Below are positions 1 to 10,634 of a stretch of DNA of 64,000 bases, in pieces (positions within the stretch are counted from its first letter, which is position 1; every line of letters begins with the position of its first letter). Source of the stretch: Odontocerum albicorne. Taxonomy: Eukaryota; Arthropoda; Insecta; Trichoptera; Odontoceridae. The notes below the pieces were generated by a model that did no database searches, was not told where the DNA came from, and worked only from the letters and a program-made list of their open reading frames with translations. The position numbers and the translations under genes are program-made. The stretch is taken from assembly GCA_949825065.1 (NCBI GenBank), contig OX463846.1:6529366-6593365 (forward strand), read 5' to 3'.

Positions 1-184
1 GCTTTGTACACACCATGGCCGCACCAAATTAGTCATAGACAAAGAAAAATGACCCTTATGCGCGTCGCTGAAGACTCATGCCTAATTTAATACCTATATA
101 TTTTAGCTTTTGGTGTGCCGCGGAATTCTAGGAAGAATTTTGGTGTGTCGTAGGTGAGAAAAGGTTGCAGAGCACTGCCATATA

Positions 185-276
185 CCATAGATTGTCAACA
201 TTTTTACGTTTTTAGCTTCTATTTTTTTACATATTCATATTTTGATACAAACTTATCCAATTACATTTAAATAACA
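185..276 (+). repeat. Short dispersed repeat, pair with 45250-45345
   Basis: This stretch matches the reverse complement of 45250-45345 over about 90 bases with scattered differences. Both copies contain TTTGATACAAACT followed by an ATTACATTTAAATAACAAAA block. It ends where the mariner-like coding homology starts, so either it was inserted into that element or the element was deleted up to it. No terminal repeats or coding potential were seen. Class unknown. Confidence 0.5.
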
Positions 277-633
277 AAACGCTACCGACAACAAATTATG
301 GATTTGAATCAAGCATTGCGTGAAAAACGACTAGAATATCAAAAGAGGCAACACAAAGTGATTTTGCTTCATGATAATGTACCATCGCACACAGCAAGAC
401 CGGTCAAGGAAACGATTGAGGCGTTTAGTTGGCAAATACCTTTGCATGCGGCTTACTCACCAGACTTGGCTCCATCCGATTACTACTTATTTGCATCGAT
501 GCGACACGCACTTGCTGAGCAGCGCTTTACTTCTTACGAAAATGTACCAAATTGGCTTCATGATTGGTTTGTCTCAAAAGAGCAACAGTTTTTTTGGGGT
601 GGCATCCACAAATCATTGAAAAAACTTTCCTGA
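277..633 (+). pseudogene. Mariner-family transposase, C-terminal fragment
   Basis: This is the C-terminal third of a D34D mariner transposase, the nuclear cut-and-paste enzyme. In-frame homology begins upstream of the first ATG, at the YRQQ residues near 283, so the ATG at 298 is only internal. The HDNVPSHTA motif carries the second catalytic Asp and YSPDLAPSDYYLF the third, with 34 residues between them. The DNA-binding region, WVPHEL-type linker and first catalytic Asp are absent. The frame drifts after FFWGGIHKS and stops at 633, before the usual terminal W-x-K-C-I region. No matching terminal repeats were found. It is a dead fragment; the family is clear, the subfamily is not. Confidence 0.85.
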
Positions 634-720
634 AAGTCACTCTAAATCGAGCATATACATTCTTATAAAATTAGTTTGCTAAACTTTCGAAATCCCCAAA
701 AATATCAATTTAGGTTGACA

Positions 721-1377
721 CTTCTGTTAAAAATGCTGATTAATTTTAAGTCAAAATATGGATGTCACGTAAAATAAGCGGTTAGTTTATTCGCAAAATA
801 TGGCACCGCTACGCAAACAGGATAATTTAAATTTGTAGTGTCAGTGCACTAAACGGAAGGAAGCCCAGTTTGGCGGAAACGGAAACCAAATCATAATGTA
901 TTGGACTGATCGGTTCGTTTTAGGAACATTTCAGGAATTTCAACGTAATATGTTGTGTTAGTACAGTGAGGAATCGTGTGTCAAATGATCGTTTGAAATA
1001 CATACACATTATTAGTATGCAAGTAATATTTAACTTTGGGTAACCATAATTTAAATAACTTCTTTTTGAATTTATTTTATCATTCATTTACTGTCAACTT
1101 CCGTGGTATAATTTTTTTTAAATGGTTTTTTATAAATTCTTTATGAAAAACCTTTAATATGATACCAAACGTCACAAGCTCTCAACACAGACGTGTGTGC
1201 TAAATGTATGATTGATGCATGAATTAGCATTTTTTGTTTTTTTGGTTTCTATATTTCAAAATGTTAATGTAATATAACAGTTTATTTTCTACGTTTTGAT
1301 GTATGTTGTTTCATTTCTCAAATTATTTATGGGCATTTTATTATTCATTAGGGTTTTGATTCATATTGTAGTGAAGA
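721..1377. other. No recognisable gene, AT-rich
   Basis: This is AT-rich sequence with no convincing coding region, terminal repeat or tandem structure. Confidence 0.5.
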
Positions 1378-1991
1378 TTAACCCTTTCTTTCCTGTGATG
1401 TGTAACTAGTACACATTGCTTCTAAAAACTTTAATATCTCTATAAATATTATAAATACTGTATTCAGATTTTAGATATTCCTCCGTTATACATTTACGCA
1501 TTGAATGAAAAAATAATATTAATAATAATTAACACTTATCGGTCACATCAGAGATATTTTGTGAATATCGGGAATAAATTCACCAATACAATCAACAGTG
1601 TGCTAGTGGCTGACGTAGGCATATTCATTCTAAAAAAACACTCTGGGTGAGCGAGTGACGCTATTCACGTCTCACTTTAACTCTACTTCGGTATACGGGA
1701 ACGCAAGAAATAGAATCTCAGTTCGTTCGCTTCTCTCGCTTCAGTAGCTCTTGAGCTTCCATTTGAGGTGGTTTCTTTGCCCGTTTTGTGAACGTCAGCC
1801 GATGTTTTTTTCATGTTTTCAGCAATCAAATTTCAATCATTATCACTTTTGACTTCAAATTTAATTAATTTAAGCAATTGGCTATGAATATTCTTATTTT
1901 TTCAATTTTAAATCGCTCATTTTAACATGTGTATTGAATATACAGCACCCGGAACGGGGTGTTTTTTTTGCAACGGAAAGAGAAAGGTTAA
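1378..1991 (+). mobile_element. TTAA-flanked MITE, family T, copy 1
   Basis: This 614-bp non-autonomous DNA transposon is bounded by TTAA at 1378-1381 and 1988-1991. The inner ends read CCCTTTCTTTCC on the left and, as reverse complement, CCTTTCTCTTTCC on the right. TTAA duplication with CCC-type termini fits piggyBac-like elements, and other TTAA-targeting groups remain possible. Two further copies lie at 5868-6381 and, inverted, at 13150-13785. No transposase is encoded. Confidence 0.75.
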
Positions 1992-2209
1992 TGAGTATTT
2001 TTATGTGTATTGAATGGATAAATTATGGGGTTGATTTTTTCTCCCGTTTTTTTTATCAACGGATTTTTCTGTATGAATATTGTATTTTGAGAGTTTTTCC
2101 ATGGATACAGTTTGGGGCATTGTTCTGATGTGTGCTAGTCTATGTGTACTTCTTTTGATTATAATTTTGTGTAAAGCATGTCATTGTTTATATGTTTATA
2201 CGTTGTAAC

Positions 2210-2226
2210 ATATTGTGTTTTGTATT
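2210..2226 (+). repeat. Left target duplication of hairpin element H1
   Basis: ATATTGTGTTTTGTATT occurs here and again at 2389-2405, a perfect 17-bp direct repeat immediately flanking the H1 body. Confidence 0.8.
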
Positions 2227-2388
2227 TTGTTTTATCAAACACTGCTTATCCCACTTAATGTAACGGTATAACCCTAGTGTAACCAAAGTGGAATAACAGT
2301 AAAACCGAAGTGGAATAAACAGTGTTTGATATAACAAATTACAACGTCTTTAAACCTCCACAATGTTAATGCCTTAACTATAAATAAT
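2227..2388 (+). mobile_element. Hairpin-headed short element H1
   Basis: This is a 162-bp element with a palindromic head. The left arm reads TATCAAACACTGCTTATCCCAC and returns as GTGGAATAAACAGTGTTTGATA. A non-palindromic tail of about 65 bases follows and ends near CTTAACTATAAATAAT. The flanks are a perfect 17-bp duplication. The three other copies, all on the + strand, share the tail almost base for base. It has no open reading frame, tRNA-like boxes or poly(A). The duplication length and defined 3' end suggest retroposition, but the class is unknown. Confidence 0.75.
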
Positions 2389-2481
2389 ATATTGTGTTTT
2401 GTATTGATGTGCAGTATAAATTCAAAATTTTAATATACATCGATTCAATGGTCTTCATCGATTGTACATGGAAAATATATA

Positions 2482-3769
2482 TTAGGTCCTTACATATGAA
2501 ATTGGCGTTTTGCCGTACTGGCAACTTTGATCTCAAATATCTTCTCTTTGGTTAGGAATTCCAAATTCAAATTTATACAGCTATTTACTCAAGTATTTGT
2601 GTTTCGAAAATTATAATTCATTTGTTTTTTCCTCAATTGTTTTTTTTCTTTGCGTCACTCAGTTTACAAAATGGAAAACTTGAAATATCGCGTTATTTAC
2701 GAGTACGAGTTCCACCGTGGCACCAGTGCTGCAGAAACGGCTCGAAGGATTAATTATGTGTATGGCGACGGTGCCGCAAAAGAAAACACAGTGCGTTTTT
2801 GGTTCCAACGTTTTCGTTCTGGAAATTTCGACCTGCAGAACAAGCCCCGTGGACGGCCGGAGACCAAAGTTGATAATGAAGAATTGAAGGCTATTGTGGA
2901 AGCGGATCCATCGCAAACCACGTCCGAGTTATCTGCAGGCTGCGGTGTTAGTGATAAAACTGTTTTGATCTACTTGAAGCAAATTGGGAAGGTGAAAAAG
3001 CTTGAAAGGTGGGTACCTCACGAATTGAGTGAAGCAAATCAACAAACGCGCGTTGACTGCTGCGTTGCATTACTCAACCGGCACAATAATGAAGGGATTT
3101 TGAATCGAATCATTACCTGTGATGAAAAGTGGATCCTGTATAATAATCGGAAGCGCTCATTGCAATGGCTGAACCCTGCCGAACCAACCAAACCATGCCC
3201 CAAGCGAAAATTGACTCCAAAAAAGTTACTTGTGAGCGTTTGGTGGACTAGTGCTGGTGTCGTTCACTACAGCTTTCTTAAATCTGGCCAGACGATTACG
3301 GCAGATGTCTATTGTCAGCAACTGCAAACCATGATGGAAAAGCTAGCTGCTAAACAACCGAGGCTGGTTAATCGCTCTAGGCCACTGCTGCTTCATGATA
3401 ACGCTAGACCACACACTGCACAACAGACGGCTACCAAATTAGAAGAGCTTCAATTGGAATGTCTAAGACATCCACCGTACTCTCCGGACCTTGCCCCAAC
3501 AGATTACTATTTTTTTCGAAATTTGGATAACTTCTTGCAAGGGAAAAAATTCAACTCCGATGGGGCAGTCCAAACCGACTTCAAAGATTTTATTGATTCC
3601 CGTCCGAATGGTTTTTTTTAGTAAGGGGATCGATGAACTACCTATGAGATGGCAAAAGTGCATAGATAGCAATGGTACATACTTAGATTAAATAAATATA
3701 TTATATTAAAAAAAAATCAACTTTATGTTCCTCCCAAACAAAACGCCAATTTCATATGTAAGGACCTAA
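2482..3769 (+). mobile_element. Near-intact cecropia-type mariner
   Basis: This is a 1288-bp mariner inserted at TA (2480-2481 and 3770-3771). The terminal inverted repeats at 2482-2512 and 3739-3769 are 31 bp and identical; each outer end starts TTAGGTCCTTACATATGAAA. Length, TA duplication and a transposase very like that of Hsmar1/SETMAR place it in the cecropia group. Perfect termini and a single coding lesion suggest recent arrival. It is the youngest-looking element in the window. Confidence 0.93.
2671..3691 (+). pseudogene. Mariner transposase, one frameshift
   Basis: This is a cut-and-paste transposase that would bind the 31-bp ends of the surrounding element. The start is the ATG at 2671 (MENLKYR); in-frame codons upstream lack family homology. 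The N-terminal part (about residues 1-110) holds the helix-turn-helix region with a GRPE linker at 61-64. WVPHEL is at 114-119. The catalytic triad is Asp151 (TCDEKW), Asp243 (LLHDNARPH) and Asp278 (SPDLAPTDYYFF), with 34 residues between the last two. The frame closes at 3621 within eight T residues (3611-3618). Removing one T would join it to the next frame, which carries the expected MRWQKCID ending and stops at 3691, giving about 339 residues, the usual length. The lesion may be real or a homopolymer base-calling error. Confidence 0.93.
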
Positions 3770-4162
3770 TATTATATATGTTATATTTTCATATAATTTA
3801 ATTTTAACCAAATCATAAATCTACAAACGCGTTAGGACCACTCTACAAATCATGCCCGTGTGTTATTTCAAAGTAGAGGTGGATGAATAGTAATACGCGT
3901 AAAAGCATTTCGTTTAAAATATGTTCTGTAACACCTCTCCCATCCAGCAGAATGCAAATGGGTGATGGGCCGCCGACCCGCACAGATACGTCACGCCCCC
4001 GAGGTTTATTATGACACTCGCGCAGTTTTATGGGGCACACACTCACCGAGCGGGGCGTTGTGACAAGAGGAAGGTAGTATTGGAAGGTATCTATAACAGA
4101 GACTTTCAACCTGCAAAAAATACTTTTAAAATTTAAAAGTAACAATTAATCACAACTACCTC

Positions 4163-4235
4163 CATGGCCTTGTTGATAAGGCAGTTGTCTCCAATCTGAG
4201 GGTGGTTGGTTCGATTCCTGTCGAAATCCAGATTT
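4163..4235 (+). repeat. tRNA-derived SINE head
   Basis: This tRNA-like segment has an A-box-like TGGCCTTGTTGATAAGG and a B-box-like GGTTCGATTCC at roughly tRNA spacing. No acceptor-stem pairing is visible, so it is a SINE promoter head, not a tRNA gene. An antisense LINE-A 3' end starts right after it. Confidence 0.6.
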
Positions 4236-4255
4236 TTCAAAAAGGATACACACAT

Positions 4256-4610
4256 AACATACATACCATCAAGTCGTTTTCCTATCAAGGTAGACAGACT
4301 TATCGCAGCACATATATATCGCCTCTTCTACATGCATACTTCCTCTCTTACAACTCCCACAAGTTATCGAACTTTCTACGTTTATTTGTTTTAAAACATC
4401 ATTCACTCGATTCAACCACACTTTCTTTGGCATTCCTCTACCATTCCTCTCACTCATGCTTTCAATTTATATTTATTTTGCTAGTATTTTCCCGTTTTTT
4501 GTTTCTTCATGCCCAAACCATTTCAGAGTGCTCTTTTTCATCTTACTGAATACACGAACTTTAAGTTCAAATTGATTTCTTATCATTTCATTACGTATTC
4601 TGTGATAAAT
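4256..4610 (-). pseudogene. LINE-A 3' end, RT C-terminal tail
   Basis: This is a 5'-truncated non-LTR retrotransposon. Read on the minus strand it encodes fragments such as MPKKVWLNRVNDVLKQ, matching the KVWLNQVKAVLK segment of the longest family copy at 60220-60900. It ends in the family terminus resembling GATGGTATGTATG. Frames are broken. Clade is probably RTE-like, judged only from the tail. Confidence 0.65.
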
Positions 4611-4774
4611 TCAAAAATAATTCCAGTTTGATTTTCGCTAACGGGCTCTTTTACATATTATGGTTGATTGGCAGATATTGCTATTTGGCCACAAGTCCGC
4701 TAGAATATACAGTGTACAATTAAAATGTAGCATACTACAATAAAATCATAAATTTTTTGCTACTTGAAAACAGT

Positions 4775-4850
4775 TGCAAAATGTTGGGATCGAACCTGTG
4801 AACTTTTGCATAGAAACCCAGTGTTTTAAAAACGTTCAGCAATCAAGTTC
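4775..4850 (-). repeat. tRNA-like SINE head, degenerate
   Basis: On the minus strand this carries a B-box-like GGTTCGATCCC preceded by an anticodon-arm-like region. The A box is poorly preserved and no stem closes. It is best read as a SINE remnant. Confidence 0.4.
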
Positions 4851-5867
4851 TATATAATTTTATGATAAGTCAACTCAGTAAAGTTTGAAAATCAATGTGA
4901 TGATAGGAAAGCGGGAAGAAAGTTTGTAAAACATGTGACTTAAACAATAAGAAGACTGCGAAGATTAAACATGAAAATTCTCAGGATCATAACACAGCAG
5001 GAAAAAGACCCTAGGAGATAGGATCAGAAATACCCGCATGCGAGATATTTGAGACGTGGAGGATTATCAGACGAGGAAAAGAACGAAGAAGCCAATAGAG
5101 TTTACATTTGGAGAGAATGCATAACTCAAAAACCCCATACATTGCAGTGCACATCAGTCAAAATTAAATCTAGATAAATATTATAGCATGGAGTACCACA
5201 AAATGTTTAAAACTGATTTTTCGAGATTTATTTGGTAAAACGTTTGTCACGAAATCAGGGAGTCCGATTGCCATATATGTCTGACTTTTTCTACATTAGG
5301 GCTTTGAACATTTTAAGGCTTTTTTTATTTATTTCATCAGGTTGTATTGTATAAATCATCATCGTCATTCTAGACATTCCATCAGTAACATAAGGATGCC
5401 TTAAAACATCCCCGTCAAGGTGCACGTAAAATGGAAGCTCTATATAACAACAATGTTGTACAATACAAAAACTCATCATGTTTTTAGTATAAAATATTGT
5501 TCACAAAATTGAAAGAAGTGAAAGGTCGAGAAAGAAACATGTGTTGTACAGAAACCATTTAATTATCTTGAAATCATAAAATTTATAAACAGTTTTGTTC
5601 AGCTCAACCTTGTGATAATTCTGTATTACAATAATTAATAATAAATAACCTTGTTATTCCATAAATAATTGGAATAACAGAGTAATTTATTATAAAATAT
5701 TGTTGTTGAATATCGTGCAATTAAGTAACGTAAAAAACAGAATTAAAGCAAATTAAAAATACACATGAAATTCCTGGAACAATGGAACAGTTCAATACAT
5801 AAGTAACACTCATATAAAAATATGAGTTTTAATTACTAACATAAATTAAAACACAGAAAATGGTTTC

Positions 5868-6381
5868 AAAACCCTTCCTGTCCTATGATGTGTAACTAGT
5901 ACACATGGCTTCTAAAAACTTTAATATCTCTATAAATATAATAAATACTCGATTCAGATTTTAGGTATTCCTCCGTGATACATTTACGCATTGAATGAAA
6001 AAATAATATTTATAATAATTAGCACTTATTGGCCACATCATAGATATTTTGTGAAAATCGGGAATAAATTCACCGATTCAAGCAAACGTGTGCCAGTGCG
6101 AGACGTAGGTATATTCATTCTAAAAAAAACCGCTATGGGTGAGAAGCGACGCTATTCACGTCTCACTCTCACCCTTGTGAACGTCGGCCGATGATTTTTT
6201 TCATGTTTTCAGCAATTAAATTTCAATAATGATCACTTTTGACTTCAAATTTAATTAATTTAAGCGATTGGCTATGAATATTGTTATTTTTCCGATTTTA
6301 AATCGCTCATTTTTACATGTATATTGAATACACAGCACCGGAACGCGCGAATTTTTTTTAGCACAGAAAGGGAAATGTTAA
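5868..6381 (+). mobile_element. TTAA MITE family T, copy 2
   Basis: This is the second copy, same orientation as 1378-1991. The left TTAA has decayed to AAAA (5868-5871); the right is intact at 6378-6381. It shares the GATGTGTAACTAGTACACAT block near the left end and the run before the right end. It is about 100 bp shorter than copy 1 because the middle is deleted. Confidence 0.75.
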
Positions 6382-7365
6382 AAATATCTTAGAAGTAAAA
6401 AAGGATGTCCTAAAAATGTATACACTGTTTTACAATATGACGTTTACTTGAACTCGTGAGGTGTTTAGGAATGAGGAGGACCTTTATTTCCAGTAAGGTG
6501 GTGCACTTTCCCACTACTATTGTGATATGAGGTCCTATCTTGATGAGTAGCCCCCGCGCTCTCAAAACCTTATACCAATGGACTTTTTTATGAAGACTCA
6601 TAAAAAATAAAGTTTATGACACAAAACTGGTAAAAGTTGAGTGCAGCAATTGAAAGAAAATACTCCCAAATACCACAATAAATGATTCGTGATGTTTATT
6701 AATTCACGTTATCAGCAATGCATGAACTAGAATAGGAATTTATTTTAGCATTTTCGACAGTTAGAAAAAATCAACGTCGGTCGTATTTCATTTGGAATTC
6801 TAATGATGAATTATTCATTATTATTATTTATACACTTCAATAAATGCTGAATTCACAATCAATTTAAATGTACATATATATTTTTTGGAACAATCTGTAT
6901 TATTATTTTCTGCATAAATTATCAAGTAAAAAAAATATGTATTTCATGACAGAATTTTGTGAATATTTTATCATTTTATACAAAGCGATGGTAGGCTTCC
7001 TTGAATTTCTTAAAACGGGTTTGAGTTTATTTGCAAATGTTCGTCTAAATATTCAACCAATGTTACGTGGCCCACAAGTTGAAAACCGCTGTTGTATATA
7101 TTGTAGGACCCATTTTGTCACATCTGTGATTTTATCGGAGTTTTATAGGTGGTCTGCGCATAAACGTGTCAACATTTCTGCTTTGCCAGGTATTTTTTCT
7201 CGCGTAGCTTAAGCGAAGCTCTTTTATCTTTGTTTTTTTTTTACGAGTGATGCTAATTCATATTTCGTGAAGAACATAAAAGGTTTTTAAAAATATTACG
7301 CCAAATTTATAACACAAGTCGCCGGTCCGTGAAGAAATTATTTTATCAAACATGTAAATGAAATT
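6382..7365. other. No recognised gene; one unassigned 114-codon ORF
   Basis: This is AT-rich DNA. An open frame at 6868-7212 (+) has a tail with several Cys and His residues, but no motif I recognise and no supporting signals. A short palindrome (CGTAGCTTAAGCGAAGC) lies near 7203. I treat the ORF as chance. Confidence 0.4.
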
Positions 7366-7367
7366 GT

Positions 7368-7850
7368 TTATTGGCCTTTCCAGTTCACCGCTCCTTTTTC
7401 TTTACGTAGTCCTTTACTGTCCATGCAGTTAGACTCTGGAATCAGTTACAAACCAATATAAGACTCACTCCGTCCTTGGCATGCTTTAAGAAGCGACTAA
7501 AAAAACTTAATTTCTAGTCATTAAAATAACGTGTTTCATTCCTGCTTTTTCTTTTCCTTTCCTCTCCACCATCCCTTCCTTTCCTTTTGATTGATAATAT
7601 CTCACTTTATATGAAAAAGAATGTTCGGGTGATTGTCCGTCTTTGTGAGGTTCGTGGACATGGGCTCACGTATATGTTTATGGATTTTGTGGGGATGGAT
7701 AGTCATTTGAATGATTTATGCGACCACGTAACTTGCTTCATTTACTTTTGTCTGGTTAGTTGGAAGAGATGGCCGCCTGGCAATAAGCCCGCCAGATTGT
7801 ATTTGCTATAAAGGTGTTAAATAAATTAATATAAATAGAAGGAATATGCT
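7368..7850 (+). pseudogene. LINE-B 3' end, RT tail plus 3' UTR
   Basis: This is the terminal part of a CR1/L2-like LINE. The first 140 bases encode a broken version of the LWNQLQTNIRLAPSLACFKK region seen intact at 20225-20880. A long 3' UTR follows and ends in AAATAAATT-type repeats. The UTR gives an accidental 74-codon ORF, which I do not annotate. A third copy lies at 41245-41610. Confidence 0.7.
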
Positions 7851-8029
7851 AATGACAATGATATAAATATAGACATCGCCATAGATGAGTCCGATCACCA
7901 TACGTGTTTCAGAATGTTCATATGGCGTGCTAAATGTTGTACAAAATAGATCACCTTAATTTTCGGCCAAATGAGATTCTCCATATTTTTTAAATGAGCG
8001 TATTTAAGTTTCAACTATTTCTCAAGGTA

Positions 8030-8400
8030 CGTACATACACGTCATCTCCGTGTCGGGGTAGGTAGAGAGGAAAGAGCACCATACTATCTTATCTCGACAC
8101 ACTTTCTTCGCATCTTCCACATCTATACACCTTCTACAAAATTACAATTTTTCTGAATTTTTACGTTTATTTCTTCCAGGATATCACTTATTGGATCCAA
8201 ACATACTTTCTTTAGTCACCCTCTTACACCTGCGCTTTATATATGTTTTTAAGCCCTTCTTAATTCATTCGTTTCACATGCCCATACCTTCTCAGTGTGC
8301 TCTTCTTCATTTTACTTAATGCATCAGCCTAAAGTTCACATTCATCCCATGTCATTTCATTCGGCATTCTGTCATACTTTTTCACTCTGTTATTCTCAAT
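8030..8400 (-). pseudogene. LINE-A 3' end
   Basis: This is an antisense copy of the LINE-A tail. The minus strand contains the AAGAAGAGCACACTGAGAAG block that precedes the GHVERM-like segment, then the end-of-ORF region. It is frameshifted throughout. Confidence 0.55.
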
Positions 8401-8439
8401 GCACGTATTTTTCCTGTCAGTATTGGTCAGTAGTTAATC

Positions 8440-8530
8440 GTTGCACATCAGCAAACTCACCGGTCCTACCGGTATACTGGATCCAATGGCACACCTGAAG
8501 TGAGACGATTTGAGCACACCAGCATGTTTT
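8440..8530 (-). repeat. Dispersed repeat shared with 16127-16220
   Basis: The reverse complement matches 16127-16220, including GTGTGCTCAAATCGTCTCA and GCCATTGGATCCAG. At 16 kb this block lies just upstream of LINE-E-like 3' ends, so it may belong to that family's untranslated region. Confidence 0.45.
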
Positions 8531-8559
8531 TTTTAATAATATATACGACCGAAGTCATA

Positions 8560-8635
8560 TGTATCCTATCTGGTTGGCTGGAAGAGCCCACAAGATTATT
8601 TTTACAATTAAATCTTCAATAAATAAAATAAATCC
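8560..8635 (+). repeat. LINE-B terminal fragment
   Basis: This contains the GGTTGGCTGGAAGAG motif and the AATAAATAAAATAAAT tail typical of LINE-B 3' ends. It is short and heavily truncated. Confidence 0.45.
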
Positions 8636-8689
8636 CTAATCCTCACGATTCAGTCAGTACGTTACTGCGGGGCCATAAACCTCACATAA

Positions 8690-8830
8690 GGAGAAATCGT
8701 AGAAGGTATATGGATGTGAAACAAACGAAACATGTTTATCGAGTTAGGAGAGTTTGGCGCTCTGCCCTCTCTGCATATTCCAATAGGAAAATAGCGTGAT
8801 GGTATGTACGAATGTATTAAAAATAAACAT
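8690..8830 (+). repeat. LINE-A terminal fragment
   Basis: This is the last 140 bases of LINE-A, running from the ATGGATGTG segment (MDVE-like) to the GTGATGGTATGTACGAATG end. It is severely 5'-truncated. Confidence 0.55.
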
Positions 8831-9254
8831 TTATTTTACCATTTCAATGTAGAAGCAGCAAATTATATATTTTGTGTTTCACGCAGAATTTTCACAAACC
8901 AAACGTACAACGAATACAAAAGAACGCCATTTCATTTCCAATGAAACTGTATTTCTAAATAATTAATGGTGGTTGAAATATTCATTTCAATTATATCCAC
9001 AGGATTTTTTTGCCAACTAACTGTTATGATTGAATATCAATTATTGATAGTTTATCTACAACAGGTCTGTTTTCCTTTATTTCTAAGTAAAATATCCAAA
9101 ATCTTTTAAGAATGATATTTGAACATATCATTTATTGTTCCCTATGTAGTTTTCTCGAGAAATATTTCAATTAATTGATATCTTTTATTTTTATATTATT
9201 TATAGTCAAGGTAATAACACTGTGAAGGTTTAAAGATATTGTAGGAACTACTGT

Positions 9255-9690
9255 CGTCGCTGAAATATTGTCAACATACACGGTCAACGACCGACGAGAC
9301 GACCTTTGGATATGTCCAAAGGTCGCATACCAAAACATTGAAATTGTTTACCCGCAAATACTATTTACGATACATTCCACAGTAGAAAGAGAACGCATCA
9401 CGCTGTCTCTCCGTTTCCGCAAACAAATTGTTACCCACAGTATTGTTCGCAATGTCTGCAATATTTCAATCGACCATCTCAGCTCGCACAGAAGCGAGAT
9501 AAAATATATTGCGGGCGCACTTCCGCGCCCGTTCTGAAATGTATAAATACCTACTTACCGATAAATAAAGCATCATTAATCACTGTTTACTATTCATTGA
9601 TTATTCACTCTCACTTTCCGCATTGCTAATCGACGTATTTTATTTAAATACCAAACAATCAAAATCATCAACACGTTCCACTACAAACAT
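9255..9690 (+). repeat. LTR-like block A
   Basis: This resembles a retrotransposon LTR: a promoter-like TATAAATA at about 9542, an AATAAAGC polyadenylation-like signal 23 bases later, and a following pyrimidine-rich stretch. A diverged copy in the same orientation lies at 14500-14890. No gag, pol or primer-binding site was identified, and the copies differ too much to be the two LTRs of one young element. Solo-LTR remnants are my best guess. Confidence 0.4.
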
Positions 9691-9852
9691 TCGCTAAAAT
9701 ATTATAAGCTGAATTTTGTCGAATTGGTACCAACATACACACTTCTAACGGCGAAAATTCGGGTTGGGGATCGTGGGTGGAGGGTGGAACATGACAATTT
9801 CAGCAATCACCTGTGAGATCTTGAGAATGTATATATTTAACAGATGTTCATC

Positions 9853-10210
9853 CTAATGCACTGACTTGGATATTTCTAGGGCCTCTAATCTGTGTGATTT
9901 ATTTCCGTTACTACTGATATAGAAGAACTTGGCATCATCGATGGTTTTCACGGTGACAATGATTAGCCATTTCAGAATAAATTAGAGGATTTTTTAAGGC
10001 GGATTTGTGTTCACGGAATCTCTCTTCAAAAGATCTTCCCGTCTTTCCTATGTAGAAATTATCACAGTCAGTACATAAAAGTTTATACACACCACTGTTG
10101 CTAAGTATTCCATTTTTGCCTTTCCCGTTAAATAAGAGTTTCTGGAGACTAAAATTAGTGTAGAAAGCTGGCTTTATGTGACTTGAATAACTGATGCTTC
10201 GCGAAACCAA
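9853..10210 (-). pseudogene. Penelope-like element, GIY-YIG C-terminus
   Basis: This is the C-terminal endonuclease region of a Penelope-like retroelement. Reading on the minus strand, GVYKLLCTDCDNFYIGKTGR matches the GIY-YIG start, with the Cys pair typical of the Penelope version, followed by FEERFREHKSAL. The main frame stops near 9935 at NHCHRENHR. A shifted frame continues from about 9955 through IDDAKFFYISS and HRLEALEISK to a TAG at 9853-9855. That LEALEI stretch is the usual C-terminal signature, so a frameshift lies near 9945. The reverse transcriptase domain is missing. Confidence 0.85.
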
Positions 10211-10634
10211 TAAAAATAATTTTATACGAAAGTTTTACTAACTGATAATTGGTATTTATTATTTGAACATTAGACAGGTGTTAGATTTCAGAAATAATTG
10301 GTATTTGAACCTCAGATTAAAAAAAGGATATACGTTGATGGTGAAGAATATGATACGCAAAATAAAATTCAGTGACACCAAAAAAATCGAAAAAAAAAAT
10401 AGAAAGTCAGGAAGTAGATCCTAATACAACAAATCATAATTTAATAAAACCGTGATCGAGAGCTTTTAATCTTGGGTTTTTATAAGTTTAACGCCTCTGG
10501 TTTTCAGCATGTAATATAATCAAGTTCTCTACAGGCGACACATTAGGGCAATAAAAAAATATCAGCTGAGACATCTTAGGCAAATAATGAAGATTGATGG
10601 TATCACAGAGCATCCTATGATGAAGAGTTTACTG

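Noticed and set aside
711..729. Right terminal repeat for the first mariner fragment
   Set aside because: TTAGGTTGACACTTC is in the orientation of a left end and no partner was found.
2227..2388. Helitron assignment for the H family
   Set aside because: The hairpin is at the 5' side, the 3' end is not CTRR, and 13-19 bp duplications are present, which Helitrons do not make.
4163..4235. Candidate tRNA gene
   Set aside because: A and B boxes are present but the acceptor and anticodon stems do not pair, and similar heads recur with SINE-like bodies.
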